Shown in pieces: positions 51,690 through 62,409 of a stretch of DNA of 64,000 nt. Each line of letters begins with the position of its first letter. Within the stretch, counting starts at the first letter, position 1. The DNA lies in contig CM055826.1 in assembly GCA_029582265.1 (NCBI GenBank), positions 37,084,127-37,148,126 of the forward strand. Reading direction: 5' to 3'. The translations under genes and the position numbers were made by a program. The notes under the pieces were generated by a model. It had not been told where the DNA came from and made no database searches. It saw nothing but the letters and a program-made list of their open reading frames with translations. This stretch comes from Zoroaster sp. YZ-2022 (Eukaryota; Echinodermata; Asteroidea; Forcipulatida; Zoroasteridae).

Positions 51690-52745
51690 CGATGTAACTT
51701 TGGGCTTATATCAGATTATTTTTTATTGTAGATCTGTGGCAAAGATACTCAAAATTGACTGCCACCCGAAAACCACCGCTTATAAACAACTGACAACAAA
51801 CGGGTTGTTCTTAAACCCCCACGACCCCTCGACCCCCACGACGTACGCGCGCTCAGAATCATATCGTATCCCAAATCGGAATCTGTGTTCGAATACGGCC
51901 CCAATTAGAATGCCCGCTGCACTCCCGTACTACTACTGAACGTGAACAAACGGAGCTCCGGAGGATCGAAGATCGAAGATCCTTATAGGTTAATTGGGGA
52001 AAATAACTAAATCATTTCTCCTCCAAAAGTCTAATTTTGAAATAGAATAATATAAAATAGGTTATTAAATGAGAAATAATTATGTTTTGCTAAAATGTTG
52101 ACAGACAAAATAGTTGGGATTTTTTTCCACGTCCATCAAGTAAAATGTACATTCAGGGTTGTACGCGCATGTCAGTTTGTGATGTATGCTTATTGACCAA
52201 TCAGGGTGCCGGAAAGCCATGCGGCCGTCTTGGAAGCGATATCCTTCTACGACCGTTGTAGGAAGAACGTTGCCAAAAACTGCGCCCTCACCCAACTAGC
52301 AAAAATCCGACATAAGTATGCAATTTTTTTGATAGAATATGAAATTATCTACTCGGGAATGGTATAATTTGGCTTGTGGCAGCATTCTAAATTCGTTGAT
52401 TTTGCGACGACAGGTCGTCATGCAGCAAACGGCGCAACAGCAGCTAGCGAGCTAGCCATTTTCGAACTCGGGCCGTAAACAGGTTCCCATTTGGGATACA
52501 ATTTGATTCTGGCACAGGCCGCGCCGGCCATTTATGCGACATGCTTGCGCGCGCATGGGCATTGCGAAATACATACATACATTCATACTTAGTGAATTCC
52601 GCGAGTACGTGTGCTTTGTTTATATGAGCGTACGTCGTATGGGGTCGAGGGGTACGGGTCGTGGGTCGTAGGGGTAGAGGGGGTTTAAGAACAACCCACA
52701 ACAAACAACTCGGTAAATCTTCAGTGCTTACAAACACGATACATT
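51690..52745. mobile_element. Element with long (about 200-bp) inverted repeats
   Basis: GGGTTGTTCTTAAACCCCC, GACCCCTCGACCCC and TCCCAAATCGGAATC at 51800-51890 recur inverted at 52480-52710. The inner part has a 71-codon minus-strand frame at 52080-52295 (MGEGAVFGNVLPTTVVEGYR...) with a possible zinc-binding Cys/His spread, of unknown identity. Confidence 0.7.
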
Positions 52746-52964
52746 TTCAGTCGGCAAACCCATACCCCTAGGTTTGCCGAATGATTTTTTTTCTGGACCA
52801 ACCCTTGTTACTTTTGTCGACTGAGGCTCTAAATGCCGACTGAGAAAAATTATGGGGGGTGTCAAACCCCCCCCCCCCCCGCTCGCTATATGGCCCTGGA
52901 CAGAGGACATCAGTATATAGTGAGATGAGATAATAGGTCACTGACATTAGATAAAGATGATATC

Positions 52965-53134
52965 CGTCATGCTTCTTCATTGAGTCAATTTAAAACATCT
53001 CTCAAGACTCATTTATTTTAGGCACTGTGTATTTTTAAATTGTACTTGCATCTCACTGTAAAGCGCTGTGATACCGTTTGTGTAAGAGCGCTATATAAAT
53101 GCCTTCATTGTATTGTATTGTATTGTATTGTATA
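52965..53134 (+). mobile_element. CR1/L2-like 3' end with (TTGTA)n tail
   Basis: RHASSLSQFKTSLKTHLF-stop, then AAAGCGCTGTGATACCG ... GAGCGCTATATAAATGCC and (TTGTA)n. Confidence 0.83.
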
Positions 53135-53296
53135 ATAGTGATTGACATATAATGGGGGAATTGTTTATTACAAAGTAAAGGGTTGTTGCCTATGTGATAA
53201 TTGAACATAGTGTAGGTGATAATTGGGCTAGTCTACTGTTTACAAATTAACAGGATGTGTAGCTTACAGTAGTCTCCGATCCACTGAATTAATTCC

Positions 53297-53620
53297 AATA
53301 CAATACAATACAATGAAGGCATTTATATAGCGCTCTTACACAAACGGTATCACAGCGCTTTACAGTGAGATGCAAGTACAATTTAAAAATACACAGATCC
53401 TAAAATAAATGAGTCTTGAGAGATGTTTTAAATTGACTCAATGAAGAAGCATGACGGATACCAGATGGTAGCTCATTCCAAATGCTGTGTGTGGCAGTAT
53501 AGAAACCCTTGTTAGCCGCAGTTAAATGTGTAGTTGGCTTTTTGAAGATACGGGAATCAGAATTTGAACGGAGTCCACTGTGGTTAGGTTGGTATGGCAT
53601 AATAAGCTCACAGAGATAGG
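53297..53620 (-). mobile_element. CR1/L2-like 3' fragment, opposite orientation
   Basis: Minus strand: MPYQPNHSGLRSNSDSRIFK ... FYTATHSIWNELPSGIRHAS ... KTSLKTHLF-stop, then the same UTR and (TTGTA)n tail. Tail-to-tail with the copy at 52965-53134, 160 bp apart. Confidence 0.87.
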
Positions 53621-53624
53621 TTTT

Positions 53625-53900
53625 TCATCAAATCTAGTTTTCTGTTTTTATCCATCATATTTACTCTGAAGCAAATTTTAGGGGAAAAAATGAAATAAGG
53701 ACTATTCAGTCATGCAAGGGTGAAATAAAGGACAGCTATCGGTATTTTCTAAAGAAATTTCGCTGATACAAAATTATTCTTTGTATGTTCTCTGCTTTGA
53801 AAAACAAAAATCTTCCCAAGGAATAAAATTTGTCATTTGAACATTATGTTTGTATAAGTACAACAATGATATTTGTTTTTACATTAAGGCTATATCTGTT
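53625..53900. other. Nothing recognised
   Basis: AT-rich intergenic sequence. Confidence 0.4.
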
Positions 53901-53909
53901 ACAGTTTAA

Positions 53910-54360
53910 AGGGACACTATCGTCAGGACAAGAGCATACTTTCAACAGGGCATGGAATTGGTGTCCCAGTTTATGATGAACACAGTGACTGAAAGTTACG
54001 TATTTATGCAGCAGCAACGGTAATATCGCCTTATCATCATTGGCGGATCCAGGGGGGGGGGGCTAAGGGGGCTGTAGCCCCCCCTAAAATCGTTTAAAAA
54101 AAAGAGAAAAAGAGAGGGGGGGGAGAACGCACTCCCATACCCACAGTGTGCTTTGTTTTTCTCTCCCTTTGATTATTTCATTGTAATTTTTGTAGCACTG
54201 AAAAATAATTGTTTTTGATTCTCAGCCCCCCCCCTAAAAATGTGCTGGATCCGCCCATGATCATGTGGGGTATTATTTTCAGTCACTGTGTTAATCTAAA
54301 ACTAGCACTCCGATTCCATGCCCTGTTGATCGTGATGATATTGTTATGTCCCTTTAAATA
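53910..54360. mobile_element. AACAGGGCATGGAAT MITE with a nested GGCGGATCCAGG element
   Basis: AAGGGACACTATCGTCAGGA ... GATCGTGATGATATTGT...CCCTTT; interrupted at 54042-54260 by an element with ends TTGGCGGATCCAGGGG / TGGATCCGCCCATGA. Confidence 0.82.
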
Positions 54361-54651
54361 AAGAACATCTTATTTTAGTCTCCTAAAACCTTTTTACAAG
54401 AAATCAGGTTTTACAAAAAAATCAATAAATGGCGACATTTTAATTTCAGTAAAATAAATATCAACTTTTATTATTTCAAAACATTGACCAGTGTAAAATT
54501 GCATGCAATTACACATGTAGAATGAATAAAAAATTAAGTAAGACTAATTGCGGTGACACCATGTGAATCTCAATTGAGTAGTATGCTACTCTCTTTGAAA
54601 TAAGATACACATTTAACAACCAACCAGTTACAGTCAGTTCAATGCAGAGTC

Positions 54652-54961
54652 TACTAACAATCAGTGTAATTTTTGAAACGACCCATTCAGTCCACTCCAC
54701 TAGCCATTTGCTGTTGCCAGTGGCCTCCTATGGTTACCCTTCTGTGCACTGTCACACCACTAAGATTACAGGGTAAAGTGGTCTCCCATTGATACATTGC
54801 AGGCCATACTAATATGTTCAAACATTTACAGTGGCCTTGGGTGGCACATAGTTGATTTTGTAAGATTACTTGGAAAGGACAGCAGGCTTGTACATGTATG
54901 TACTGAAGGTTGCTAAAGAACAGAATTTAGTGGACCGGAGTGGCCTCCATGTGTAGGAGGG
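54652..54961. mobile_element. Family C MITE
   Basis: ACTAACAATCAGTGTAATTT ... GTGTAGGAGGG at TTAA 54962-54965; close to 39288-39574, with a 24-bp insertion relative to it. Confidence 0.8.
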
Positions 54962-54965
54962 TTAA

Positions 54966-55175
54966 GGGAACTGTCATCATGATCAACAGGGCATAGAATT
55001 GGAGTGCTAGTTTTAACTCTGTGACTGAAAATACATGACCCCACAAGGTCATATTACCATTGCTGCTGCTGCTGCATGAATGAGCCAGTAATTTTTAGTC
55101 ACTGTGTTCATCTTAAACTAGGACACTGATTCCTGAGTCTGCTCTGATCATAATGACATTGTACCCTTTTAAGTC
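54966..55175. mobile_element. AACAGGGCATGGAAT MITE, nearly abutting the family C element
   Basis: GGGAACTGTCATCATGATCA ... TGATCATAATGACATTGTAC...CCTTTT. Confidence 0.78.
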
Positions 55176-55352
55176 ATGAGAAAAAAAACTGAAGACACTT
55201 GGAGCCAAAAGTTGCCATTTGGATTTTTTTTTTTTTCCCCCCAAGACAGAATAATTTTTCAGGATGGTACCCTTTATACTAACTTCATATCAAGGTGACT
55301 TTTGGATAAAAATAAATTTGGATATAATTTAATCAATGGGTAATTACTAACA

Positions 55353-55704
55353 GCGGCATAGCCACAGGGTGGCTCCCCCCCACGAAAAATCCTGATAGTG
55401 CCCCCAAAAAAGAAAAGGGAATAAACCCATACCCTGTGCCCCCCCACCGAAAAGCAATTCCCCCTGTCCCCCCACTGAAAAGCAATGCCCCCTGTGCCCC
55501 CCCACCCCCCCACTGAAAAGCAACGCCCCCCCCTGGGCCCTCCCACTGAAAAGCAATGCCCCCTGTGCCTCCCCACTGAAAAGAAATCCCCCTGGGTGCT
55601 CCCACTGAAAAGCAATGCCCACTGTGCCCCACCCCCCACTGAAAATCAATTCCCCCTGTGGGTGGGCCCCCCCCACCCACTGAAAAAGTCCTGGCTACGC
55701 CGCT
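55353..55704. mobile_element. MITE ending CAGCGGCATAGCC with C-rich minisatellite
   Basis: CAGCGGCATAGCCACAGGG / GTCCTGGCTACGCCGCTG ends. The interior is eight to nine units of CACTGAAAAGCAATGCCCCC-type sequence, 25-35 bp. Gly/Pro-rich frames on both strands are artefacts. Confidence 0.83.
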
Positions 55705-55786
55705 GATTACCAATACTGTACCTTCCCTTTAAAATAAAACTGGATTTTAAGCATGAATATTCAGTCTCTTAGTATCACTCAGGGAT

Positions 55787-56090
55787 GTGATTTGACAAAA
55801 GTAAAAAACAAAATATTAAAAAAATGGGTAGCGGGCCTGGGTCTCCCTTTGCTCTAGAGGACAAAGCCTCCTGAACCTCCTGGATGCTTAATTGTGGAGG
55901 ATTTACAGACTCTCCACATCTCCACAAACAAGAAAACTAGAGGTTTGGGCACAATACAGGCTACTTCTTTCTGTCCTTGGTGGCTACTTCTCTTCTTTCC
56001 AGAAAACTTTGAGGCAAAGGGAGATTGGTAAAAATCATGAAAGCAGGAAAAATCCTGAGAAATCACAGGCTTTGGTTCAGATTTAGGGTA
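55787..56090. mobile_element. Copy of the 9080-9310 MITE family
   Basis: GGGATGTGATTTGACAAAAG ... CTGAGAAATCACAGGC. Confidence 0.75.
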
Positions 56091-56095
56091 GGCTT

Positions 56096-56408
56096 GGTGG
56101 ATCCAGGGGGAAGCATTGACGGATCCAGGGGGAAGCATTGACGGACCCAGGGGGGGCTAAGTGGGCTGTAGCCCCCCCTAAAATCGGAGTAACAAAAGAA
56201 AAGAAAAAGGGAGAGAAAGAGACAGAGAGGGGGGAGGGGAGGGGAGAACGCACTCCCATTCCCACAGTGTGCGGGATAAACATGAGGTGACCTGCTTAGT
56301 ACTGTACTAACCGTTGCACATAGGAAGTGGCGGCACCCTTTGTAGTACTGAAAAATAATTGTTTTTGATTCTCAGCCCCCCTAAAAAATGTTCTGGATCC
56401 GCCCATGG
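56096..56408. mobile_element. GGCGGATCCAGGGG-type element
   Basis: Left end appears three times in tandem (GGATCCAGGGGGAAGCATTG), then GTAGCCCCCCCTAAAAT; right end CTGGATCCGCCCATGGG. Confidence 0.75.
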
Positions 56409-56429
56409 GGGGAAGGGGTGTGTTTTACT

Positions 56430-56620
56430 ATCAGGGGTGTGATTGGGCAGTTTTGAAAAAATCCACGTAAATTTCGCTAGGGGTATTGGGGCCGCTGTTG
56501 TGAACAGCGTTTGCTTTGCTTTCCTTTATTGCTTAAATCTTTAAAATCTAGAGGATCACAACACTGATTTGTAAAAATCTGAAAATCCAGAAAAATCATG
56601 ACAAATTACATCCCTGTACT
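56430..56620 (+). mobile_element. MITE ending GGGTGTGATTGGGCAG
   Basis: Third copy of the 7661-7842 family, with a small internal deletion. Confidence 0.75.
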
Positions 56621-56639
56621 ATGCTTGTTTTGGGGTTCC

Positions 56640-57130
56640 CCCCCCCCCCTTGGCAGTGTGGCCCCATTCTGAGACCTTATTTATTATAACACACTACACA
56701 TACGAAAATATTCTGATTTTTACGAACGTTATGTGATTTTACCCGAATGCTCATAAATTGGTACTTTTTAAGGGCTTTTTTTTTTTCGTTAGGCAGAAAA
56801 CTTGAAATTCGTAATTTCGTAATTCCTGAAAAAATTTGTAATGATTACTAAAAATTTGTAATAGTTGCCAGCTATGTTCTAGAGTAGCCCATCCCACGCT
56901 TTCAATCGTACAACAAAATATTATTTGGTCAACTTGAACCCTTTTGTTGGTATCCAAATTGTAGAGTTAACTAGGTGCATACCCCTTGCTCCCTCCCCGC
57001 TCCCCACTCTTCACCTACAGCTGATGCCATTGTTTGTGGCTGTCATGACAAATTGACAATATCCACAAAGACATTCTTGTTTGTCTCTGAGACGGAGTCA
57101 TAAGTGGTTCAGCTTATCTCATCATGGCCT
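56640..57130. other. Nothing recognised
   Basis: Intergenic; homopolymer C and T runs, no domain or repeat family identified. Confidence 0.4.
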
Positions 57131-57164
57131 TCTTGGACACATGTTTTAATATACAGACAACCTG

Positions 57165-57500
57165 ATGCTGGGGCATGTTTTAATCCGTCGACTTTGACGG
57201 AGACTCATCTCTCAGTACTTCATATCGCTACTCAAGCTCTCCTCTCTAATGGACAAGTGACTGAAGGATGAAGGCAAAGCCCACCAGGGTAGAGATTGGT
57301 AGAGCAAATTCGTTCTTGTATCCAGACGCCTGATGCCGGGGCATGTTTTAATCCGTCGACTTTGACGGTGACCCATCTCTTAGTACTTCATTTCGCTAAT
57401 CAAGCTCTCCTCTCTAATGGACAACTGACTGAAGGATTAAGGCAGAGCCCACCAGGGTAGAGATTGGTATAGAGCAAATTCGTTCTTGTCACTGAGGATT
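57165..57500. repeat. Tandem duplication, two units of about 165 bp
   Basis: GGGGCATGTTTTAATCCGTC ... GAGCAAATTCGTTCTTGT occurs at about 57171-57320 and 57335-57490 with few differences. Each unit has a short CCGTC/GACGG hairpin. No coding evidence. Confidence 0.85.
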
Positions 57501-57799
57501 GATTTTCCACTTTTGATCCTAATGAAGAAAAACAATTAAATGAAATTGAATAAATCAGCTATTCCGTGATGCACCAACAGATGAGATATTCTGTCTGGTT
57601 GGGAAATGCTCACATGGGTATGTTCAACTAGTCTTAAACGGCCCACTGAGATCAGCTGATGTTTATTTAAGACCAGTTGAGATGCACAATTTAAGCCACT
57701 CAGAGAGTAGAAGTTGTTTATACTTGTCACATTATTATGCTAGGGGTTATGTCTTCCAAATTACACAGTTAGTCTTAAATTCATGTTTGAAAATCAGTC

Positions 57800-57898
57800 A
57801 AACTGTTGATATACTTTTCAAGGTATATCTAGTGCACTTAAAAGTCAAACTGTCAAACTTTCTGTGACTACAAGGGTCAAAATCAGTCAAAATGTTAA
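57800..57898 (-). mobile_element. Family A MITE fragment
   Basis: GTTGATATACTTTTCAAGGT ... ACTACAAGGGTCAAAATCAG; one end only. Confidence 0.7.
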
Positions 57899-58267
57899 TG
57901 TGGAGTGCCATGGTCGAGCGGTTTAGTGCGTCGGATTTGTGTTCTGATGGCTGAGTCGTCAGAATGAGGGTTCGAATCCCAACCACGACCATGGTGCTTG
58001 TGTCCTTGAGCAAGACACTTTACCATAATTGCTTCTCTCCACCCAGGGGTAAATGGGTACAGGGCAGAGTTGGTTATTATGTTTGATTAGCCCTACATGT
58101 GCTGTAATGGCAGCAATTGAGCTGCATACTCCCCAGGGAGCTGAGATGGTTTCAGGAATGATTTATGAGCCTGATGAGCAAGGGTAATAATATAATGCAC
58201 CTTGAGCACCAGTTTGGTGGATACGTGCGCGCCATATAACTTAAGTCTACATTATATTAATTATTAT
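57899..58267 (+). mobile_element. SINE, forward, full length
   Basis: GTGGAGTGCCATGGTCGAGC head, GGTTCGAATCCC, TGTCCTTGAGCAAGACAC, 3' end near CTACATTATATTAATTATT. Joins directly to the family A fragment. Confidence 0.9.
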
Positions 58268-58542
58268 AGGTTCAAAACATAAGGCCAATAACCATTATTT
58301 TGCAATGTTAGGAACATGTTTGCCATTGTAGCCACATTAATATCAGCCTTTTTTTATCAGCTAATCTGACAAGCCAATAGACTTTTTTTTCACACTGTGA
58401 CCAACTTTGTCACATTCCCTGTATACACAATGACAGTGACAGTTCTAATTCTCATTTCTCATAAAAAAGTGCCAGACTATTTTTCCTTCCAGCCACAGTT
58501 TGGTTCGGTTCGACTTCGAGTAGCTTCCCATGTAACCCAAGT

Positions 58543-59912
58543 AAAGGCGTGTTCGCACTGGACATTTTTTGGTAAAACTTACCGAGACGATGGGTACTTT
58601 TCCCATTTTAAGTCCAGTGCGGACAGCCTGGGACATTTTCCTCTCAGTTACTTTTCCTGAGTCCAGCGGTTACTTCTACTGGCCAACTGCTGCCCAGGAA
58701 AACTGACCAGGTAACTTTTCCCGAGATGATAAGTCCAGTGCGGACAGTGCGAGTCTAGCGGCTCAGGAAAGCGTACATCCGGCCCGAGCGCAAGGTCGTG
58801 CATGCTAGCGCTACACAGGGACACCACGCATGCGCTTTGCATTGTTTCACCGCACGGTGGGGGCGGGGCGCGAATTTTTTTCCCCCAGCGCGGTAAAGGC
58901 CATTATTTGCATTTTCGCTTCCTATTGGTTAGGTCTCGTCGTGTACGCTATGGTGAATTACCATACGACTACAGTACTAGTATTACTGTAGGACTGGCTG
59001 TAAAGCGCACAGTAGGCCTGTCACTGCATGAGTTTCTAGTGTACATGTGGAGGCTTGCAAACATAAATGTCACCCCATCGCTAAGGCAGCTTCGTGTTCA
59101 AATTAATCAAAGTTACCTTATAATTTATATATTAATGAGCTTCTTTAGTTTTGCATTATGAACTTAAATTAAGCAATTCTTACCTTCAAATAAGGGCAGT
59201 CATCTACCGTGAGACGTGCACACTCACAGTCCATGATAATATAGTATTTACTAGTATACTATTTAATTCCGTATTGTTTTAGATTCACCATGCATGCAGG
59301 GCAGTGCATAAGACGCGCTTACTCTCACAAGTGCACGTCAGCAGCATGCACAAAACTGCATTGAACACAAAGTTCTTGCAAGCACATCCATGTAATGAAT
59401 TATTCATCATTATGGACGAGACCTAACCAATAGGAAGCGAAAATGCAAATAATGGCCTTTACCGCGCTGGGAAAAAAAACTTCGCGGGCGGGGCGGGCCG
59501 GGCGCATTTAATGCATGTATAGCAAGTTTTGTGCGTTGTTGTTGTTTCTCTTTTGGTCGCAATCATGGCAGATATTATCATTGATACAGTCGGAAGTTTG
59601 ATTGGTGCTACCAGTGCATCATTTCCAGATGATAATGAAGGATGTCAACGTCGTGTCTTACGACGAAAGAAAGCACGACAACGGATGTGTCGGCTTTGGG
59701 TCAATCGGGTCAACGTAGAAAGGTCACGCAAAGCGCCCTCATGAGTCATTATACTGACAGCTCGGTTAATTCTACCACAGTCTCGGTAAAATTTTCCCGT
59801 GTCTAAAGTCCAAGTGCGGACAGAGGTCACATTTGACCATTTTTCATTTTACCATCGTCTCGGTAAAACCTTCCCCCCAAAAAAAAGTCCAGTGCGAACA
59901 TGGCTTTAGTCA
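58543..59912. mobile_element. PIF/Harbinger-like element, about 1.37 kb, with twin promoter-like arms
   Basis: Ends AGGCGTGTTCGCACTGGAC and, inverted, GTCCAGTGCGAACATGGCT; flanks TAA and TAG. A second inverted repeat of about 75 bp lies inside: 58870-58945 pairs with 59408-59490, each arm with GGGGCGGGGC-type GC boxes and CCTATTGG/CCAATAGG (CCAAT box). A short basic ORF follows the right arm. Confidence 0.75.
59564..59744 (+). pseudogene. Short ORF, possible Harbinger protein N-terminus
   Basis: MADIIIDTVGSLIGATSASF ... RRVLRRKKARQRMCRLWVNR ... then stop after 60 codons. The Arg/Lys cluster followed by W recalls the start of PIF/Harbinger nucleases (RRR...W), but the match is weak. Placed just downstream of the right GC/CCAAT arm. 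Confidence 0.4.
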
Positions 59913-59914
59913 CA

Positions 59915-60245
59915 CGGGTGAACCCCGAGCACGAGCTAATCAAATGAGCATCCCGTCGATCGAACGTTTACCATCTTGTGGTCGTTAAAGCGATGTGAAG
60001 AATGTCAAAGGTCGCACGGACTTGTAAATAAAATATTGTACAATGAAACGATCGCAAAATAATTATTTCCTGGGTAAAAAAGGAAATTACTTCTCAGGTT
60101 CGTACAAAACAACACATCTTCTAGGACAAGAACAGTCTCTCACAAATTCATTATTTAAGCGTTGAGAATGTATGTCAAAAACTTCACGAAATTGCCGCAC
60201 TAAAAACAAACATGGCGGCCATTCAGAATATTTTCAAAGTGACGT
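59915..60245. other. Nothing recognised
   Basis: Intergenic sequence. Confidence 0.4.
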
Positions 60246-60248
60246 CAC

Positions 60249-60415
60249 TTAACCAGGTCGCGATTTTTTTTTCTGCAAACAAGAATTTTCATCCCACAAT
60301 ATTTCAGCCAATCACATGGCACGTTATTTAAGATGACGAATATGTATAAGACATCTGATTGGCTGAAATATCGCGGGATGGCAATTCTTGTTTGCAGAAA
60401 GAAAATCGCAACCGG
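60249..60415. mobile_element. Palindromic MITE, 167 bp
   Basis: ACCAGGTCGCGATTTTTTTT...CTGCAAACAAGAATT pairs with AATTCTTGTTTGCAGAAAGA...CGCAACCGGGT; inner arms CAGCCAATCA / TGATTGGCTG. Confidence 0.85.
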
Positions 60416-60599
60416 GTCTGCCTCAAGTGACCTGCTTCGTGAGCAGTTACTTGAGGCTGACACAGGTAAGCCCCAGCAATGACATCAGACCTACTGGAAC
60501 ACTCCGGAGTCGGACCCGGGGAAGCTACTCAAACGCACCCATTGATTTGAATCGAAGAAAAACAAAATGTCTGCACCAAAGAAATATAGATTAATACCT

Positions 60600-61100
60600 T
60601 GTTTTGTTTGCAAAATTGGTCGTTTTTCATCAACACCTCCAGCAAACAACACTCATGAGCTGAAGTCCAACCTGAAACAGCAGCAGATTTTAAATTAAAT
60701 CAGCGATGTTACAAGATGCTTAGATGGGTGAAGACAAACATGAAATCTTGTCAGTACAATTAACTAGTACTGATTTCCTTTAGTAAAACAAGGAAAGAAA
60801 ATATTCAAAAATTATGTCTTCCCGACATATTGTGCACAATTAAGCTTCAGAAAGGAATTTATTCATTGTAATTGGCTTTCTCTATGGTAGGACCAAGATA
60901 CTGGGAAAAAATAATTTCTTTCCCCTCACAATTTCACATACTTTTATCTTACCTAGTTGAAGAGTTTCCATCTTAAGTAAGACCAGGAATCTATTACCTA
61001 TACAAAGTGTGCCTGTCATGAATGTAATAACCTAGTCCACGGCATAGCTAGTACTCCAATAACAATGGATTTTGCCTATTTATGACATTTAAACACATTA
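60600..61100. other. No confident feature
   Basis: A minus-strand stretch 60608-60672 has splice-like borders (see rejected list) but no family match. Otherwise AT-rich. Confidence 0.35.
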
Positions 61101-61103
61101 CTA

Positions 61104-61454
61104 AGGCTGTGCCGGGTATCCGGGTACCCGATATACCCGACCAAAACTGTCATTTACCCGGTTCCATTTTTGGGTTCAAATTACCTGTAAACGACACTGT
61201 TGTCCTTGTTCAAATACTAAACATTATGGGATAGAACACTGCCCTCTTCTGATTGACCAGTGTTATAAATTGCTTTTTAATTTCTATTAACCCGATATAC
61301 CCGACCAAAACTGTCATTTACCCGGTTCCATTTTTGGGTTCAAATTACCTGTAAACGACACTGTTGTCCTTGTTCAAATACTAAACATTATGGGATAGAA
61401 CACTGCCCTCTTCTGATTGACCAGTGTTATAAATTGCTTTTTAATTTCTATTAA
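61104..61454. repeat. 164-bp tandem duplication of a family G end plus flank
   Basis: CCCGATATACCCGACC ... TTTTTAATTTCTATTAA at 61127-61290 is repeated at 61291-61454, almost identical, hence recent. The right half also flanks the family A copy at 6157-6250, so the unit contains an insertion-site flank shared by two loci. Confidence 0.88.
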
Positions 61455-61763
61455 CCCTCCTACTATAGCTGCACTTCAGTGGAAAGTAGCTATACAGGTC
61501 AAAACCAGTCAACTGCCCGTTTTGACTGTTGACCCAAATGTGCACACAGGGGCATTTTTGATAGGTTTTTACTGTCATTTTGACCACCCTGAACAATACC
61601 AGACAATGCTTTTACCAGTGAAAAACGGTCGACTCATTTTGACCTGTAAATGTACTTACTTCACGTAAGTTTCGACAGTGTTTGACTTTTAAGTGCACTA
61701 GATATACCTTGGCAAGTATATCAACATTTTGACTGATTTTAACCCTTGTAGTAGGGAGGAGGG
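61455..61763. mobile_element. Family A MITE, complete, TTAA both sides
   Basis: TTAA at 61451-61454 and 61764-61767; CCCTCCTACTATAGCTGC ... TAGTAGGGAGGAGGG. Best-preserved copy, 309 bp. Confidence 0.9.
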
Positions 61764-62020
61764 TTAAAGGGGAGGTACTTTTGGGTTATTATTTAAAAAC
61801 TCACTTGGTGTAAAGTTGTACACATATCAATCTTCCTCGGAAATTATTTTATCTGAAGTGTTTTTATCTTAGGGAAACGGAAATTGTTATGGCGAATTAA
61901 AAAAAATTGTTGTCTGGCAACATTTTGTCAAACAATGAAACTTGTAACAATTTTATGGCGTTTTCTCAAAAACAGGATTCTGATTGTGGTGATTTATTTC
62001 TTTCACAGGTTTTTTTTTAA

Positions 62021-62407
62021 CCCTTCTGTGACTACAAGAGTCAAAAACAGTCAAACACTGTCAAACCTTCTGTGACTACAAGAGTCAAAAACACTGTCAA
62101 ACCTTCTGTGACTACAAGAGTCAAAAACTGTCAAAATGTTGATATACTTGCCAAGGTATATCTAGTGCACTTAAAAGTCAAACACTGTCAAACCTTACGT
62201 GTATTAAGTACATTTACAGGTTTAAATGAGTCGTCTCGACCGATTTTGACTGGTAAAAGCATTGTCTGGTATTGTTCAGGGTGGTCAAAATGACAGTAAA
62301 AACCAGTCAAAAATGCCCCTGTGTGCACATTTGGGTCAACAGTCAAAACAGGCAGATTAGTTTTGACCACGATAACTTGCCACTAAAGTGCAGCTATAGT
62401 AGGAGGG
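62021..62407 (-). mobile_element. Family A MITE, inverted, with triplicated end
   Basis: TTAA at 62017-62020. The CCTTCTGTGACTACAAGAGT block occurs three times at 62021-62130, another case of end amplification; the other end is CTATAGTAGGAGGG. Confidence 0.85.
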
Positions 62408-62409
62408 TG

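Noticed and set aside
55274..55713. Gly/Phe/Ser-rich ORFs on the minus strand
   Set aside because: C-rich minisatellite inside a MITE; open in several frames.
60608..60672. Minus-strand candidate exon (WTSAHECCLLEVLMKNDQFC) with acceptor-like and donor-like borders
   Set aside because: Cys spacing does not match a known CHCH motif, donor is weak and no neighbouring exons were found. A 43-codon plus-strand ORF over the same place is equally unsupported.
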